Positions 25,225-34,501 are shown, counted from the first letter of the stretch. The stretch is DNA of 64,000 nucleotides from Comamonadaceae bacterium UBA2121 (GCA_002331385.1 DCYB01000003.1:106001-170000), one strand, 5' to 3'. Program-made: numbers and translations. The notes: generated by a model from the sequence alone, not told the origin.

Positions 25225-26136
25225 TCAGTGCGAGCCAAAGAAGCGCGCCGGTGACTGACCCACCGACTTGCGCACCATCGCACTGAAGGCGCTGGGGCTG
25301 TAGCCCAGTTCCGCAGCGATCTGCGCCATCGGCATGCGGGACGCGGCCAGCGACAGCGCCTTGGCCAGCACCACCTGCTGCCGCCATTGGGTGAAGGTGC
25401 TGCCCAGTTCGTTGCGGAACAGGCGCGCCACGGTGCGCGGGCTCGCGCCCGTGTCCTGCGCCCAGTCGGCCAGCGTCTCGTGGCGCGTGGGATCGGCAAT
25501 CACCGCTTCGCACAGATTGCGCAGGCGCTTGTCGTGCGGCAGATCGACCCCGAGCCGCACGGGATTGGCGCGGCGCATCTCGTCCAGGATCAGCGCACTC
25601 AGGTGGCTTTCGCGTTGCAGGTCTTGGGGCGACAGCTTGGGGCCGTCGTTGGGTCCGGTGGGCATCTCGCGCACCAGCGCCCGCAGCAGTTCGGACACTT
25701 CCAGCACGCGGCATTGACGCCAGGCCTCTTCCTCGTGCGCGGCAACGCCGGGGCCGCAATGCCCCGGCGGCTGATAAAAATACAGCGTGCGCAAATCGGC
25801 GTCTTCCACCATCGTCACCACATGCTCGACGCCGGGTGGAATCCACAGCGCGCGCGACGGCGGCACGATGTAGGTGCCGGTCGGCACGCCCAGGCGGATC
25901 ACGCCAGAGGTGGAAATCGCCACCTGCGCCCAAGGGTGGTGGTGCGGTTTGATCTGCGTGTCCGCGCGCAGGCGGCGGTACTTCACGCGTATCGGTCGCG
26001 CCATCGTCGGCACGAACAAATCCGGAGTGAGCGATTCCACCAGCGACAGCGCGCGCGACAGGCGGCGGCTGTGCTGCGCCGCTGCATCGCTGGCGGCGGG
26101 TTCGGCCTGAGTGACGGCAGAAGTGATGCTTGGCAT
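25225..26136 (-). CDS. AraC family transcriptional regulator
   Basis: The 303-residue regulator has an N-terminal cupin sensor domain (KPHHHPWAQVAISTSGVIRL and WIPPGVEH) and a C-terminal AraC double helix-turn-helix (LADWAQDTGASPRTVARLF and AQIAAELGYSPSAFSAMVRK). The start at 26136 is preferred; the frame stays open far upstream only as a shadow of the MFS gene. It is divergent from the MFS transporter with a 66-bp gap and probably controls it. Confidence 0.92.
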   Translation of the reverse strand: MPSITSAVTQAEPAASDAAAQHSRRLSRALSLVESLTPDLFVPTMARPIRVKYRRLRADTQIKPHHHPWAQVAISTSGVIRLGVPTGTYIVPPSRALWIPPGVEHVVTMVEDADLRTLYFYQPPGHCGPGVAAHEEEAWRQCRVLEVSELLRALVREMPTGPNDGPKLSPQDLQRESHLSALILDEMRRANPVRLGVDLPHDKRLRNLCEAVIADPTRHETLADWAQDTGASPRTVARLFRNELGSTFTQWRQQVVLAKALSLAASRMPMAQIAAELGYSPSAFSAMVRKSVGQSPARFFGSH

Positions 26137-26202
26137 GATTGCGATAGAAGTTGGCAGACTATCGTATATCTGACGCATGTGCTTCGTCCTAATATCCGCC
26201 AC

Positions 26203-27471
26203 ATGACCACTACAACATCCCCAGCATCGCCGGACGCGCGAGACAACTTCCGGCAGGACGCCCGCACCATCTCCCTCATCGGGCTGGCGCATGGCTCCTC
26301 GCACTTTTTCCACATGCTGCTGCCGCCGCTGTTTCCGTTCCTGATCGCGGAGTTCGGCTTCAGCTACTCGCAACTGGGCTTGCTGGTGTCGGTGTTCTTC
26401 GTCGTCTCCGGCATCGGACAGATGCTGGCGGGCTTCGTCGTCGATCGCGTGGGCGCGCGGCCTGTGCTGTTCTACGCGCTGTCGTGCTTCATTGCGGCGG
26501 GCGTTGTGGCGGGCACGGCCAGCGGCTATCCGTCGCTCATCCTGGCCTCGTTTCTGGCGGGCATGGGCAATGCGCCTTTTCACCCGGTGGATTTCACGAT
26601 CCTCAACAAGCGCGTGTCGGCCAAGCGGCTTGGCCACGGCTTTGCGGTGCACGGTATTTCCGGCAATCTTGGCTGGGCGACGGCACCTGTTTTCATGGCC
26701 GGAATCGCAACGGCGACGGGCTCCTGGCGCGTGGCCTGCCTGTGCGGTGCGGCGCTGGCGGGCGTGATCCTGCTGATCATGTTCATCAACCGCGATGCGC
26801 TGGATGATCGCCAGGGCTCCTGGTCCACCGGCGCGGCGCAGGGCGCAGGCACAGCGGCCAAGCCCGAACATCCACTGGCTTTCCTCAAGCTGCCATCGGT
26901 GTGGCTGTGCTTCTCGTTTTTCTTCTGGAGCACCTGTTCCCTCAGCGCCATACAGAGCTTCGCCAGCCCCGCGCTGCACAACCTGTACGGCACACCGCTC
27001 ACGGTGACCGCGATGGTCGTCACCGGCTACATGCTCTGCGGCGCTGCGGGCATGGTGATCGGCGGTTTTCTTGTGGCGCGTGTGACGCGACTGGAGAAGA
27101 CGATCTCGCTGTGCCTGCTTGCGGCCGCTGCCTTGCTGGTGCTGGTGGGCACGGGCGTGCTGCCCGGCATTGCCGGATTGATCGTGGCGTCGCTCTCGGG
27201 CCTTGGCATCGGCATCGCGGGCCCTTCGCGTGACATGCTCATCAAGCGCGCCGCGCCACCGGGCGCCACGGGGCGCGTCTACGGCACGGTGTATTCGGGG
27301 CTGGATCTGGGCTTCAGCATTGCCGCGCCGATCTTTGGCGCGATGCTGGATGCCAACATGAATTCCGGCATCTTCTACGGCTCGGCTGCAGCACTCGTTC
27401 TGGGCGTGGTGTCCGCCGGATTCGTCGGCGCGGGCGTAGCAGCGCGTTCTGCGCGTCCAGCCGCCGCTTGA
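26203..27471 (+). CDS. Major facilitator superfamily transporter
   Basis: The 422-residue inner-membrane protein has about twelve hydrophobic segments in two halves, with a charged central loop around residues 195-225 and the MFS motif between helices 2 and 3 (GFVVDRVGARPVLF). An N-terminal soluble stretch of about 25 residues precedes the first helix. The substrate is unknown. It is divergent from an AraC regulator and followed by a terminator. Confidence 0.92.
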   Translation: MTTTTSPASPDARDNFRQDARTISLIGLAHGSSHFFHMLLPPLFPFLIAEFGFSYSQLGLLVSVFFVVSGIGQMLAGFVVDRVGARPVLFYALSCFIAAGVVAGTASGYPSLILASFLAGMGNAPFHPVDFTILNKRVSAKRLGHGFAVHGISGNLGWATAPVFMAGIATATGSWRVACLCGAALAGVILLIMFINRDALDDRQGSWSTGAAQGAGTAAKPEHPLAFLKLPSVWLCFSFFFWSTCSLSAIQSFASPALHNLYGTPLTVTAMVVTGYMLCGAAGMVIGGFLVARVTRLEKTISLCLLAAAALLVLVGTGVLPGIAGLIVASLSGLGIGIAGPSRDMLIKRAAPPGATGRVYGTVYSGLDLGFSIAAPIFGAMLDANMNSGIFYGSAAALVLGVVSAGFVGAGVAARSARPAAA

Positions 27472-27529
27472 TAGTCGATCTGATAACTTGTGAGGCTGTG
27501 AGCGCGCAAGCCGCTTGCAGCCTTGTTGT

Positions 27530-27554
27530 AGCGCTGCAACGGGCAGCGCTTTTT
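27530..27554 (+). terminator. Rho-independent terminator after the MFS gene
   Basis: The stem AGCGCTGC (27530-27537) pairs with GCAGCGCT (27543-27550) around the loop AACGG, followed by a T-tract. Confidence 0.88.
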
Positions 27555-27653
27555 GTTTGAATATTCATAGACGTACCGCAAGCTGCGCACACCTTCTTGC
27601 GCCCGTCTTACATGGGAGCCATCCCAAGCGTTCCCGTTGCGGATACATAGAGA

Positions 27654-27669
27654 AAAGAAATATTTCTTT
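27654..27669. promoter_or_regulatory. Perfect AT-rich palindrome upstream of the lipoprotein operon
   Basis: AAAGAAATATTTCTTT is a 16-bp perfect palindrome ending 25 bp before the ATG of the CsgG gene. Its location in the 5' leader or promoter suggests an operator or an mRNA hairpin. No matching regulator is adjacent. Confidence 0.5.
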
Positions 27670-27693
27670 ACGTCCATTCAACGAGGAAACTCC

Positions 27694-28680
27694 ATGCGTT
27701 CCGATTTTCGAGGCTTGGGGCTGGCGCTTGCGTCGGCCCTGGCGCTGGGTGGCTGCGCCATTCAGCAAGCACCCGTAGATACCAAGACAGCACCGCAAAG
27801 CGCGGCGGCGCAGAAAACGGCACAGGCCCAGACGCTGGCTACGCCGACAACGGCGGCGCCCACACTCAAGCGCAAAGTGGCCTTGGGCCGCATCTCCAAT
27901 GAAACCAGCTACGGCCAGTCGCTGCTGCGCGACAAGCACGACGATCCGCTGGGCAAGCAGGTCACCGATCTGTTCAGCAAAGCGCTGACGGAGTCGGGCT
28001 CGTATCTGGTGTTCGAGCGCCCGGACATCGGGCGCGTGCAGGCCGAGAGCCAGCTCACCCAGCAAAAGCTCGATCTGGTCGGGGTGGATGCCCTGATCGT
28101 CGGCTCGCTCACCGAGTTTGGCCGCAAGACGGTAGGCAGCTCCGGCTTTGCGTCGGCGACGAAGAAGCAAGTGGCGTTCGCCAAGGTGGACATCCGCATG
28201 GTGGACACGCGCACAGGCCACGTGTTCTTCGCCACATCCGGTGCGGGCGAAGCCGCCAACGAAGTGTCATCCACCTTCGGCTTCGGCTCGCGTGCGGCCT
28301 ACGACGGCACGCTCAACGACACCGCTATCCGGCAGGCCGTCTCGGAAGCCGTCAGCAAGCTGTCCGTGGAGCTCAACCGCCGCCCCTGGACGACGGCCAT
28401 CCTCAAGCTGGAAGGCGAGCGCGTTTTCATCAGCGGCGGCAAGAGCCAGGGCCTGAAGCCGGGCATGGAACTCGCGGTGCAGACGGCCGGTGAACAGATC
28501 AAGTCGCCGCAGACGGGCGCCATGATCACGCTGCCCGGCCAGAAGGTGGCGCAACTGCGCGTGGATGCGCTGTTTGGCGACAACGAACTCAACGAGGGTG
28601 CGGTGGCCAGCGTGGTGTCGGGCGATCTCGGCAAGCGCGCACCCAACGCATTGGTGGTCTATTTCGAGGGAGGTCGGTAA
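27694..28680 (+). CDS. CsgG family outer-membrane lipoprotein
   Basis: The 328-residue lipoprotein has a signal peptide with lipobox LGGC (Cys about residue 21). The CsgG/TolB-N-like domain is visible as KRKVALGRISNETSYGQSLL, GSYLVFERPDIGRVQAE and VDALIVGSLTEFGRK. CsgG-domain proteins form or organise outer-membrane pores. Here the gene is followed within 4-8 bp by a small lipoprotein, DUF4810 and DUF799 genes, an arrangement known in other Gram-negatives for a conserved envelope lipoprotein system. A GAGGAA SD precedes the ATG. Confidence 0.9.
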   Translation: MRSDFRGLGLALASALALGGCAIQQAPVDTKTAPQSAAAQKTAQAQTLATPTTAAPTLKRKVALGRISNETSYGQSLLRDKHDDPLGKQVTDLFSKALTESGSYLVFERPDIGRVQAESQLTQQKLDLVGVDALIVGSLTEFGRKTVGSSGFASATKKQVAFAKVDIRMVDTRTGHVFFATSGAGEAANEVSSTFGFGSRAAYDGTLNDTAIRQAVSEAVSKLSVELNRRPWTTAILKLEGERVFISGGKSQGLKPGMELAVQTAGEQIKSPQTGAMITLPGQKVAQLRVDALFGDNELNEGAVASVVSGDLGKRAPNALVVYFEGGR

Positions 28681-28683
28681 GTC

Positions 28684-29016
28684 ATGGGCAAGAAGCAATA
28701 TGGCGCGTGGGCGCTGGCAGCGCTGCTGGGCGCATTCAGCCTGAGCGGCTGCGTTCAGATGCCAACCGAAACGCATGGCGTGGTATCGCTCAAACCGCAA
28801 ATCTCCTTCCAGATGGCAAATGACGGACTGGCATCGGCACAGGTGTTCGTGGACGAGCTGCCCGTCGGCGTGGCGGGGCAGTTCATCGCCAAGCAGGCGG
28901 CACTGCAAATCGAGCCCGGAACGCACCAGTTACGCGTGCAGTTGGGTGGACAGGTACTGATCAACGAACGCTTCTATGTCGGTGATGGTGTCAGCAAGGT
29001 ATTTGAATTGCGGTGA
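28684..29016 (+). CDS. Small lipoprotein of the CsgG-DUF4810-DUF799 operon
   Basis: The 110-residue protein has a signal peptide and lipobox LSGC (Cys about residue 23). The mature part (AQVFVDELPVGVAGQF, EPGTHQLRVQLGGQVL) resembles a PEGA-type beta domain. It lies 3 bp after the CsgG gene and 7 bp before DUF4810, so it belongs to the operon. I do not recognise a named family. Confidence 0.85.
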   Translation: MGKKQYGAWALAALLGAFSLSGCVQMPTETHGVVSLKPQISFQMANDGLASAQVFVDELPVGVAGQFIAKQAALQIEPGTHQLRVQLGGQVLINERFYVGDGVSKVFELR

Positions 29017-29023
29017 AATGCAT

Positions 29024-29464
29024 ATGAACATTCAGAACATGCGTTCAAAGTGGAGTCTGTCCATCCGGTGGACTGCCATTGCCGTTATCGCTACGGCAAT
29101 CACGGGCTGTGCTACCCAAAGGGGCTTGTATCAGTGGGGTGGTTATGACAGCGCCTTGTACACTTCGTACAAAAATCCGGAGGCGGTTGTAGCGCTGCAA
29201 ACCAACTTGGAAAAGCACATTGCTGCCATGCAGTCTGCAAAGCAGAAAGTCGCACCGGGACTGCACGCAGAATTGGGGTCGCTCTATCTGCAAAGCGGCG
29301 ATAGCAAGAGGGCTCTCGATCAGTACCGGCAAGAGCGCCAGGCATGGCCCGAGAGTCGCGGCTTGATGGACGCCATGATCCGCACGCTGGAGAGTCGGGC
29401 CGAGAAACAGTCCGACGAGTCCACGGCTCCCGCGAGCCTGCCAGTCGACAAGGAACCCGTGTGA
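29024..29464 (+). CDS. DUF4810 family lipoprotein
   Basis: The 146-residue lipoprotein has a hydrophobic signal and lipobox ITGC (Cys about residue 29). The DUF4810 motif RGLYQWGGYDSALYTSYKNPE follows, then a TPR-like helical region (LHAELGSLYLQSGDSKRALDQYRQERQAWP). I chose the ATG at 29024 because GGTGA lies 7 nt upstream; 29018 is possible. Its stop codon overlaps the DUF799 start. Confidence 0.9.
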   Translation: MNIQNMRSKWSLSIRWTAIAVIATAITGCATQRGLYQWGGYDSALYTSYKNPEAVVALQTNLEKHIAAMQSAKQKVAPGLHAELGSLYLQSGDSKRALDQYRQERQAWPESRGLMDAMIRTLESRAEKQSDESTAPASLPVDKEPV

Positions 29465-30135
29465 TGAAGAAAAAGACCATGCTTTCCAGAACCTTGTCTG
29501 CACTGACTCTCGCAGCCGGCGCGCTGCTGCTGACCGGCTGCCAGACCAACGCGCCCAAGCGCGACCTGCACGCCTACGAAGCGGCAAGCCCTCGCTCCAT
29601 CGTGGTCGTGCCCGTGGTGAACAAATCGCTGGACGTGGATGCGCCGAATTACGTGCTCAGCACGCTGCCGGTTCCCATTGCGGAAAAGGGCTACTACGTG
29701 TTCCCGGTGAACACCACCAAGATGGTGCTTGAGCAGGAAGGCTTCTACGAAGCCGAGCGCGTGCACGAGCAGCCGCCGGAAGCCATCGCCAAGCTCTTTG
29801 GTGCCGATGCGGTGATGTTCGTTACCATCAACAAATGGGATGCGCAATACATCGTTCTGTCCACCACCGTGACGGTAGACTTTGAATACCGGCTCGTGAG
29901 CAAGACGGGTGAAGAGCTATGGCACAACACGCAACGCATGCAGTACTCGCCCTCCAATAGCTCGAGCGGAAGTGCATTGGGCATGTTGATCAGCGCGGCC
30001 ATCAATGCGGCGGTTGCGCGGGCTGCACCGAACTACATGCCATTGACCGTTCAGGCCAATGGCATTGCATTGGTGTCGGGTCCGAACGCATTGCTGGACG
30101 GTCCTTATCTCAGGGAAAAGCGCGCGAAGCAATAA
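29464..30135 (+). CDS. DUF799 family lipoprotein (GNA1162-like)
   Basis: The 223-residue lipoprotein has a signal and lipobox LTGC (Cys about residue 26). DUF799/GNA1162 features follow: RSIVVVPVVNKSLDVDAPNYVLSTLPVPIAEKGYYVFPV, FGADAVMFVTINKW and a C-terminal ISAAINAAVARAAPNYMPLT. In family members the protein is an outer-membrane-anchored periplasmic lipoprotein. It is the last gene of the operon and is followed by a strong bidirectional terminator. Confidence 0.93.
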   Translation: MKKKTMLSRTLSALTLAAGALLLTGCQTNAPKRDLHAYEAASPRSIVVVPVVNKSLDVDAPNYVLSTLPVPIAEKGYYVFPVNTTKMVLEQEGFYEAERVHEQPPEAIAKLFGADAVMFVTINKWDAQYIVLSTTVTVDFEYRLVSKTGEELWHNTQRMQYSPSNSSSGSALGMLISAAINAAVARAAPNYMPLTVQANGIALVSGPNALLDGPYLREKRAKQ

Positions 30136-30159
30136 ACGATTCACTCCGTTTAAAGTGGG

Positions 30160-30196
30160 AAGAGGCCCGATGCATTGGCATCGGGCCTCTTCGTTT
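30160..30196 (+). terminator. Terminator between the DUF799 and Pyr_excise genes
   Basis: A 14-bp stem, AAGAGGCCCGATGC (30160-30173) against GCATCGGGCCTCTT (30178-30191), with a 4-base loop, is followed by a T-rich tract. The two flanking genes are convergent. Confidence 0.9.
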
Positions 30197-30216
30197 TTGC
30201 GCCATGCGTTCCGGCC

Positions 30217-30657
30217 TTAACGACCCAGTGGCCGTTCCCAATCGGCGATGGGCCCGGTGGTGAGCGTGAACATGGGATGCAACTGCGGGCTCTCCATGCG
30301 CTGCGCCTGAGCGTAGGTCGCAGGGCTGCGCACCTCAAGCTTGCGCAACAGGTGCTCCCACTCATAGTCAACCTGGCCATTGGTGACGGACAACACGACG
30401 TCGGTGTCGTTCACCGGTTGGATTTTGCTGGCATCGAAGAGGTAGCCGCGCGAGTCGGCCTCTTGCTGCACGGAGCGCAAATACAGCGCGATCGCGTTCT
30501 GCGGCGATGCGAGCGCGCGAAAACGTTCCAACTGCGGATGATTGCGATAACCCTTGGTCTGCCCGTACAGAACGGCCTGCGCCAGCAGCCCTTCGCGCCA
30601 TAACGCGACGAGTCCTTTGGTGTCGAGGTGGCGAGGATGAAGTGACCAAAGGCGCAT
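30217..30657 (-). CDS. Pyrimidine dimer DNA glycosylase/endonuclease V family protein
   Basis: The 146-residue protein begins MRLWSLHPRHLDTKGLVALW and continues with KGYRNHPQLERF. This is the pattern of the Pyr_excise family (T4 endonuclease V-like), which cleaves DNA at UV photoproducts. The bacterial homologues are mostly uncharacterised. The start at 30657 removes 38 upstream residues that do not fit the family. It is a single-gene unit between two terminators or promoters. Confidence 0.82.
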   Translation of the reverse strand: MRLWSLHPRHLDTKGLVALWREGLLAQAVLYGQTKGYRNHPQLERFRALASPQNAIALYLRSVQQEADSRGYLFDASKIQPVNDTDVVLSVTNGQVDYEWEHLLRKLEVRSPATYAQAQRMESPQLHPMFTLTTGPIADWERPLGR

Positions 30658-30864
30658 GGGAAGGACTGCGGATGCGGTAATGACGAAGGTCGGTATTGTG
30701 CTTGTCCTGCATTCCCGCGCGGACCTTAAGGAAAGTCCGCAGGGAAAAACCCGAAATTGCATACAGAACATCTCGTTCTATAGTGAATCGCAGCGTCGGG
30801 TGAGCAGCCCGGCTGCGCGCGCCGGTTCAACGCCGGGCGTGAATCACAGGCAAGGAGACAAGCA

Positions 30865-31869
30865 ATGCATTCGAATTTTCGGGGGCTGAGTCGCCGCCGC
30901 GCGGCAGCGTCCATCGCTGCGGCCGGCCTTTTGGCCTCGTTGGGCGTGGGCGGTGCAGCGCACGCCGCGGCGGAGTACCCCACCAAACCCGTGCGCATCC
31001 TCGTGGGCTTTTCAGCGGGCGGGACCACCGACGTCGTGGCGCGCATTCTGGCCAAGGAGCTCACGCAGGCGCTGGGCCAGCCGTTCGTGGTGGAAAACAA
31101 GCCGGGCGGCGGCAGCAATATCGCCACCGAGCAGGCGATGCAGGCACCCGCGGACGGCTACACGCTGCTGTGCATGGCGGTGACGAGCGCCATCAACCAG
31201 ACGCTGTACCCGAATGCCAAGTTTGATTTGAACCGCGACTTTGAAGCCGTCGTGCTGGGCGCCAAGGTGCCGAACATTCTCGTGGTCAACAACGCCGTGC
31301 CTGCGAAGAACGTCAAGGAGCTGATCGAGTGGGCGCGTGCCAACAACGACAAGATCGCCTACGCGTCGTCCGGCAGTGGCACGTCGATCCATATGGCGGG
31401 CGAAATGTTCAAGGCGCGCACGGGCCTGAAAACGCAGCACGTTCCCTACAAGGGCAGCGCGCCCGCGTTGACCGATCTGATTGGCGGGCAGGTGCAGTTC
31501 ATGTTCGACAACATGCCTTCTGCATGGCCGCAGGTGCAGGGCGGCAAGCTGCGCGCGCTGGCGGTGACGACGAAGGCGCGCTCGCCGTCCGCGCCCGATA
31601 TTCCGACCATGGAGGAGAGCGGTGTTGCGCCGTTTGATGTGAGCTCGTGGTTCGGGCTGGTCGCGCCCAAGGGTACGCCCAAGGACGTGATCGACAAGAT
31701 CAACAAGGCCGTGAATGCCGCGTTCGACAAGCCCGAAGTGAAAGAGGCTTACATGAAGCTCGGCGCGGTGGCAGAGCACAACACGCCCAAGCAGTACAGC
31801 GACTTCATCCGCCACGAAGTCTCGAGCTGGGCACCGGTGGTGAAGGCTTCGGGCGCGAAGGTGGACTGA
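30865..31869 (+). CDS. Bug/TctC family periplasmic substrate-binding protein
   Basis: The 334-residue receptor has a SRRRAAASIAAAGLL signal and cleavage near AHAAA|EYP. The mature part has the family motifs YPTKPVRILVGFSAGGTTDVVAR, QPFVVENKPGGG and HVPYKGSAPALTDL. It should capture a carboxylate in the periplasm. No membrane components are adjacent. It is transcribed towards the FAD-linked dehydrogenase gene and shares a terminator with it. Confidence 0.93.
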   Translation: MHSNFRGLSRRRAAASIAAAGLLASLGVGGAAHAAAEYPTKPVRILVGFSAGGTTDVVARILAKELTQALGQPFVVENKPGGGSNIATEQAMQAPADGYTLLCMAVTSAINQTLYPNAKFDLNRDFEAVVLGAKVPNILVVNNAVPAKNVKELIEWARANNDKIAYASSGSGTSIHMAGEMFKARTGLKTQHVPYKGSAPALTDLIGGQVQFMFDNMPSAWPQVQGGKLRALAVTTKARSPSAPDIPTMEESGVAPFDVSSWFGLVAPKGTPKDVIDKINKAVNAAFDKPEVKEAYMKLGAVAEHNTPKQYSDFIRHEVSSWAPVVKASGAKVD

Positions 31870-31895
31870 CGCGCCACTGCCAAGCCAGGGCCACG

Positions 31896-31935
31896 AAAAA
31901 GGCGCTGCGTTCCCTGCGGACGCAGCGCCTTTTTT
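31896..31935 (+). terminator. Bidirectional terminator between Bug and FAD-oxidase genes
   Basis: AAAAAGGCGCTGCGT (31896-31910) pairs with ACGCAGCGCCTTTTT (31920-31934). The A and T tracts on the two sides allow termination in both directions. Confidence 0.9.
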
Positions 31936-31945
31936 CTATGCGCGA

Positions 31946-33370
31946 TCAGAGCGAGAAGATCTTGCCCGGATTGAGGATGTTCTTCGGGTCCAGCGCCTGT
32001 TTGATGGAGCGCATGACCGCGACCGCGCCTGCGCCCGTTTCTTCCAGCAGAAAGCCCATCTTGTGCACGCCTACGCCGTGTTCACCGGTGCAGGTGCCGC
32101 CCAACCGGAGCGTGCGCTCGACCAGCGCATGGTTCAGCGCTTCGGCCTTCACACGCTCTTCCGGAACGTCCGGATCGATCAGGTAGCCGAAGTGGAAATT
32201 GCCGTCGCCCACGTGGCCGACGAGGAAGTAGGGAATGCCGCTGGCATCGGCTTCTATGACCGAATCGAGCAGCGCGTCGGCCAGTCGGCTGATGGGCACG
32301 CAGGTGTCGGTGCTGATGGCGCGGCACCCCGGGCGGGATTGCACGGCAGCGAAATAGGCGTTGTGCCGTGCGGTCCACAGGCGTGTGCGTTCTTCGGGCG
32401 TCACGGCCCATTCAAACGCCTTGCCGCCCCATTCATCTGCAATCTGCTGCACGGTTTCGGCCTGCTCCTTCACGCCGGCGGGCGAGCCATGGAACTCCAT
32501 CAGCAGCATGGTTTCTTCGCGCAGATCCAGCTTGCTGTGCGCATTCACCATGCGCACGGAGTTGGCGTCGATCAGTTCCACGCGCGCAATCGGCACGCCC
32601 AACTGGATGGTCTGGATCACCGTGCGCACGGCGGCCTCGATGCTGGGGAACGAGCAGATCGCTGCGCTCACCGCCTCGGGCAGCGGGTACAGGCGCACGG
32701 TGACTTCGGTGAACACGCCGAGCGTGCCCTCGCTGCCGACGAACAGGCGCGTGAGGTCGTAGCCCGCAGCGCTCTTCTTGGCGCGTGTGCCGGTGCGGAT
32801 CACCTCGCCGCTGGCCGTCACCACCTCCAGCGCCAGTACGTTCTCGCGCATGGTGCCGTAGCGCACGGCATTCGTGCCGCTGGCGCGCGTCGAGGCCATG
32901 CCGCCAATGCTCGCGTCGGCACCCGGATCGATGGGAAAGAACAGTCCCGTGTCCTTGATGGCTTCGTTCAGTTGCTTGCGCGTGATGCCCGGCTGCACGG
33001 TGACTGTGAGGTCGTCCGCGTTGACCGAAAGAATCTTGTTCATGCGACTCACGTCGATGCTGACTCCGCCTTGAATCGCCAGCAGATGCCCTTCCAACGA
33101 CGAGCCCGCGCCATAGGGAATCACCGGCACCTCGTATTGCGCAGCCAGTTGCACGGCATCGGCCACGTCCTGCGTGCTTTCGGCAAACACCACGGCAGAG
33201 GGCGGCGGTGCCTGTAGCGATCCCTCATCGCGACCGTGCTGCTCACGCACGGCCTGCGCGGCGGAATATTGCGCACCAAAGCGCGCGCTCAAGGCCGCGA
33301 GAAACGCGTCGGGAACCGGACGCAATTGCACGTGCGGCAACAGATGGGTGGTGTCGGTGGGTGCGTTCAT
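31946..33370 (-). CDS. FAD-linked D-2-hydroxyacid dehydrogenase (GlcD/D-lactate dehydrogenase type)
   Basis: The 474-residue flavoprotein has the PCMH-type FAD domain with PYGAGSSLEGH at about residue 90, DPGADASIGGMASTRASGTN, and the FAD-oxidase C-terminal domain ending in the CTGEHGVGVHKMGFL motif. It would oxidise glycolate, D-lactate or D-2-hydroxyglutarate and pass electrons to quinone or cytochrome. The exact substrate is not clear. It is downstream of the acyl-CoA ligase and Bug genes, in the same direction with short gaps. Confidence 0.9.
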   Translation of the reverse strand: MNAPTDTTHLLPHVQLRPVPDAFLAALSARFGAQYSAAQAVREQHGRDEGSLQAPPPSAVVFAESTQDVADAVQLAAQYEVPVIPYGAGSSLEGHLLAIQGGVSIDVSRMNKILSVNADDLTVTVQPGITRKQLNEAIKDTGLFFPIDPGADASIGGMASTRASGTNAVRYGTMRENVLALEVVTASGEVIRTGTRAKKSAAGYDLTRLFVGSEGTLGVFTEVTVRLYPLPEAVSAAICSFPSIEAAVRTVIQTIQLGVPIARVELIDANSVRMVNAHSKLDLREETMLLMEFHGSPAGVKEQAETVQQIADEWGGKAFEWAVTPEERTRLWTARHNAYFAAVQSRPGCRAISTDTCVPISRLADALLDSVIEADASGIPYFLVGHVGDGNFHFGYLIDPDVPEERVKAEALNHALVERTLRLGGTCTGEHGVGVHKMGFLLEETGAGAVAVMRSIKQALDPKNILNPGKIFSL

Positions 33371-33448
33371 GTTGTCTCCGTCACATGGCAAATTGCGAAC
33401 GGTCTATTCTATGACCGCACTCCACCGTCACCGCCAGGGGCAAGGTGT

Positions 33449-34453
33449 CTATTTCGCCGCCTTGCCGAGGCCCAGTTCCTTGATCAACTGGCCCTGCCTT
33501 GCATATTGCTCCTTGGCCCACTGGGTGAATTCTTCGGGTGAACGATAGAACTCCTCCTGATCGTATCTGGCGGCGACGGTCAGATAGTCCGGATCCTTGA
33601 GCGCGCTGCGGAACGCGCTGTGCAGCTTGGCGACGACCTGCGGCGGCATGTCTTTGGGGCCCGCCAGACCATAGGGAGCGTTGGCCACGATGTCTATGCC
33701 CGATTCGCGCAGTGTGGGCACATTGGGCCAGCGCTTGGTGCGCTTCTCGCCCCAGGTCACCAACAGGCGGAACTTGCCGGAGTCGACAAACGGCCCCCAT
33801 GCGGTGGCATCGGCCATCACGTCGATGTGACCACCTTGCAGCGCGGCGATGGATTCGGCGGCACCCTTGAGCGGCACATGCAGCATCTGGAAGCCTGCGG
33901 CGCGCGAGATTTCTTCCATCGCGATGTGCGTGCTGCTGCCCACGCCAGCGGAGGCATAGCTGAGCGTGCCGGGATGGGCGCGCGCGTGTTTGACGAGATC
34001 CTGCCAGGTCATCCAGGGAGAGTCCGAACGCACCACGATGCCGGTGGTGTATCCGCACAGTCCGATGACGTAAGTGAAGTCCTTGATGGGGTCATAGGTG
34101 ACCTCCTGGAAATACGGCATGCGCAGCAGGCTCAGCGCCACTTGCGAGACGGTGTAGCCGTCGGCCTTGGCGGTGGATGCCATGGTGATGGGGCCGACGG
34201 TGCCAGCGGCGCCGGGGCGGTTGACGATCACGATGGGTTGCCCCAGATGCTTGCTCGCCGCAGTGGCGACGGCGCGCAGGACGCCGTCTGTCGCGCCGCC
34301 CGGTGGCCATGGCACGATCAGCGTCACGGGCCGGTTGGGAAAGTCGGTGTTGGCCAGTGCGGATACCCAGGGGCCGAAGCCCGCAGCGGCTCCAGCGACG
34401 ATGGCTTTCAGCGCATGGCGGCGCGATGCGCAGTGGTTGGGATGGTGTGGCAT
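33449..34453 (-). CDS. Bug/TctC family periplasmic substrate-binding protein
   Basis: The 334-residue receptor has an arginine-containing export signal (ASRRHALKAIVAG). The Bug pattern is NRPVTLIVPWPPGGATDGVLR, QPIVIVNRPGAAG and HVPLKGAAESIAAL. It lies between the acyl-CoA ligase (48 bp upstream) and the FAD-linked dehydrogenase (78 bp downstream), so it probably delivers or senses the acid they metabolise. Confidence 0.93.
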   Translation of the reverse strand: MPHHPNHCASRRHALKAIVAGAAAGFGPWVSALANTDFPNRPVTLIVPWPPGGATDGVLRAVATAASKHLGQPIVIVNRPGAAGTVGPITMASTAKADGYTVSQVALSLLRMPYFQEVTYDPIKDFTYVIGLCGYTTGIVVRSDSPWMTWQDLVKHARAHPGTLSYASAGVGSSTHIAMEEISRAAGFQMLHVPLKGAAESIAALQGGHIDVMADATAWGPFVDSGKFRLLVTWGEKRTKRWPNVPTLRESGIDIVANAPYGLAGPKDMPPQVVAKLHSAFRSALKDPDYLTVAARYDQEEFYRSPEEFTQWAKEQYARQGQLIKELGLGKAAK

Positions 34454-34501
34454 GGGTTGTCTCCTGTTGTCGTTGGTGTGTGGTGATGGGGTCGATCGCC
34501 G

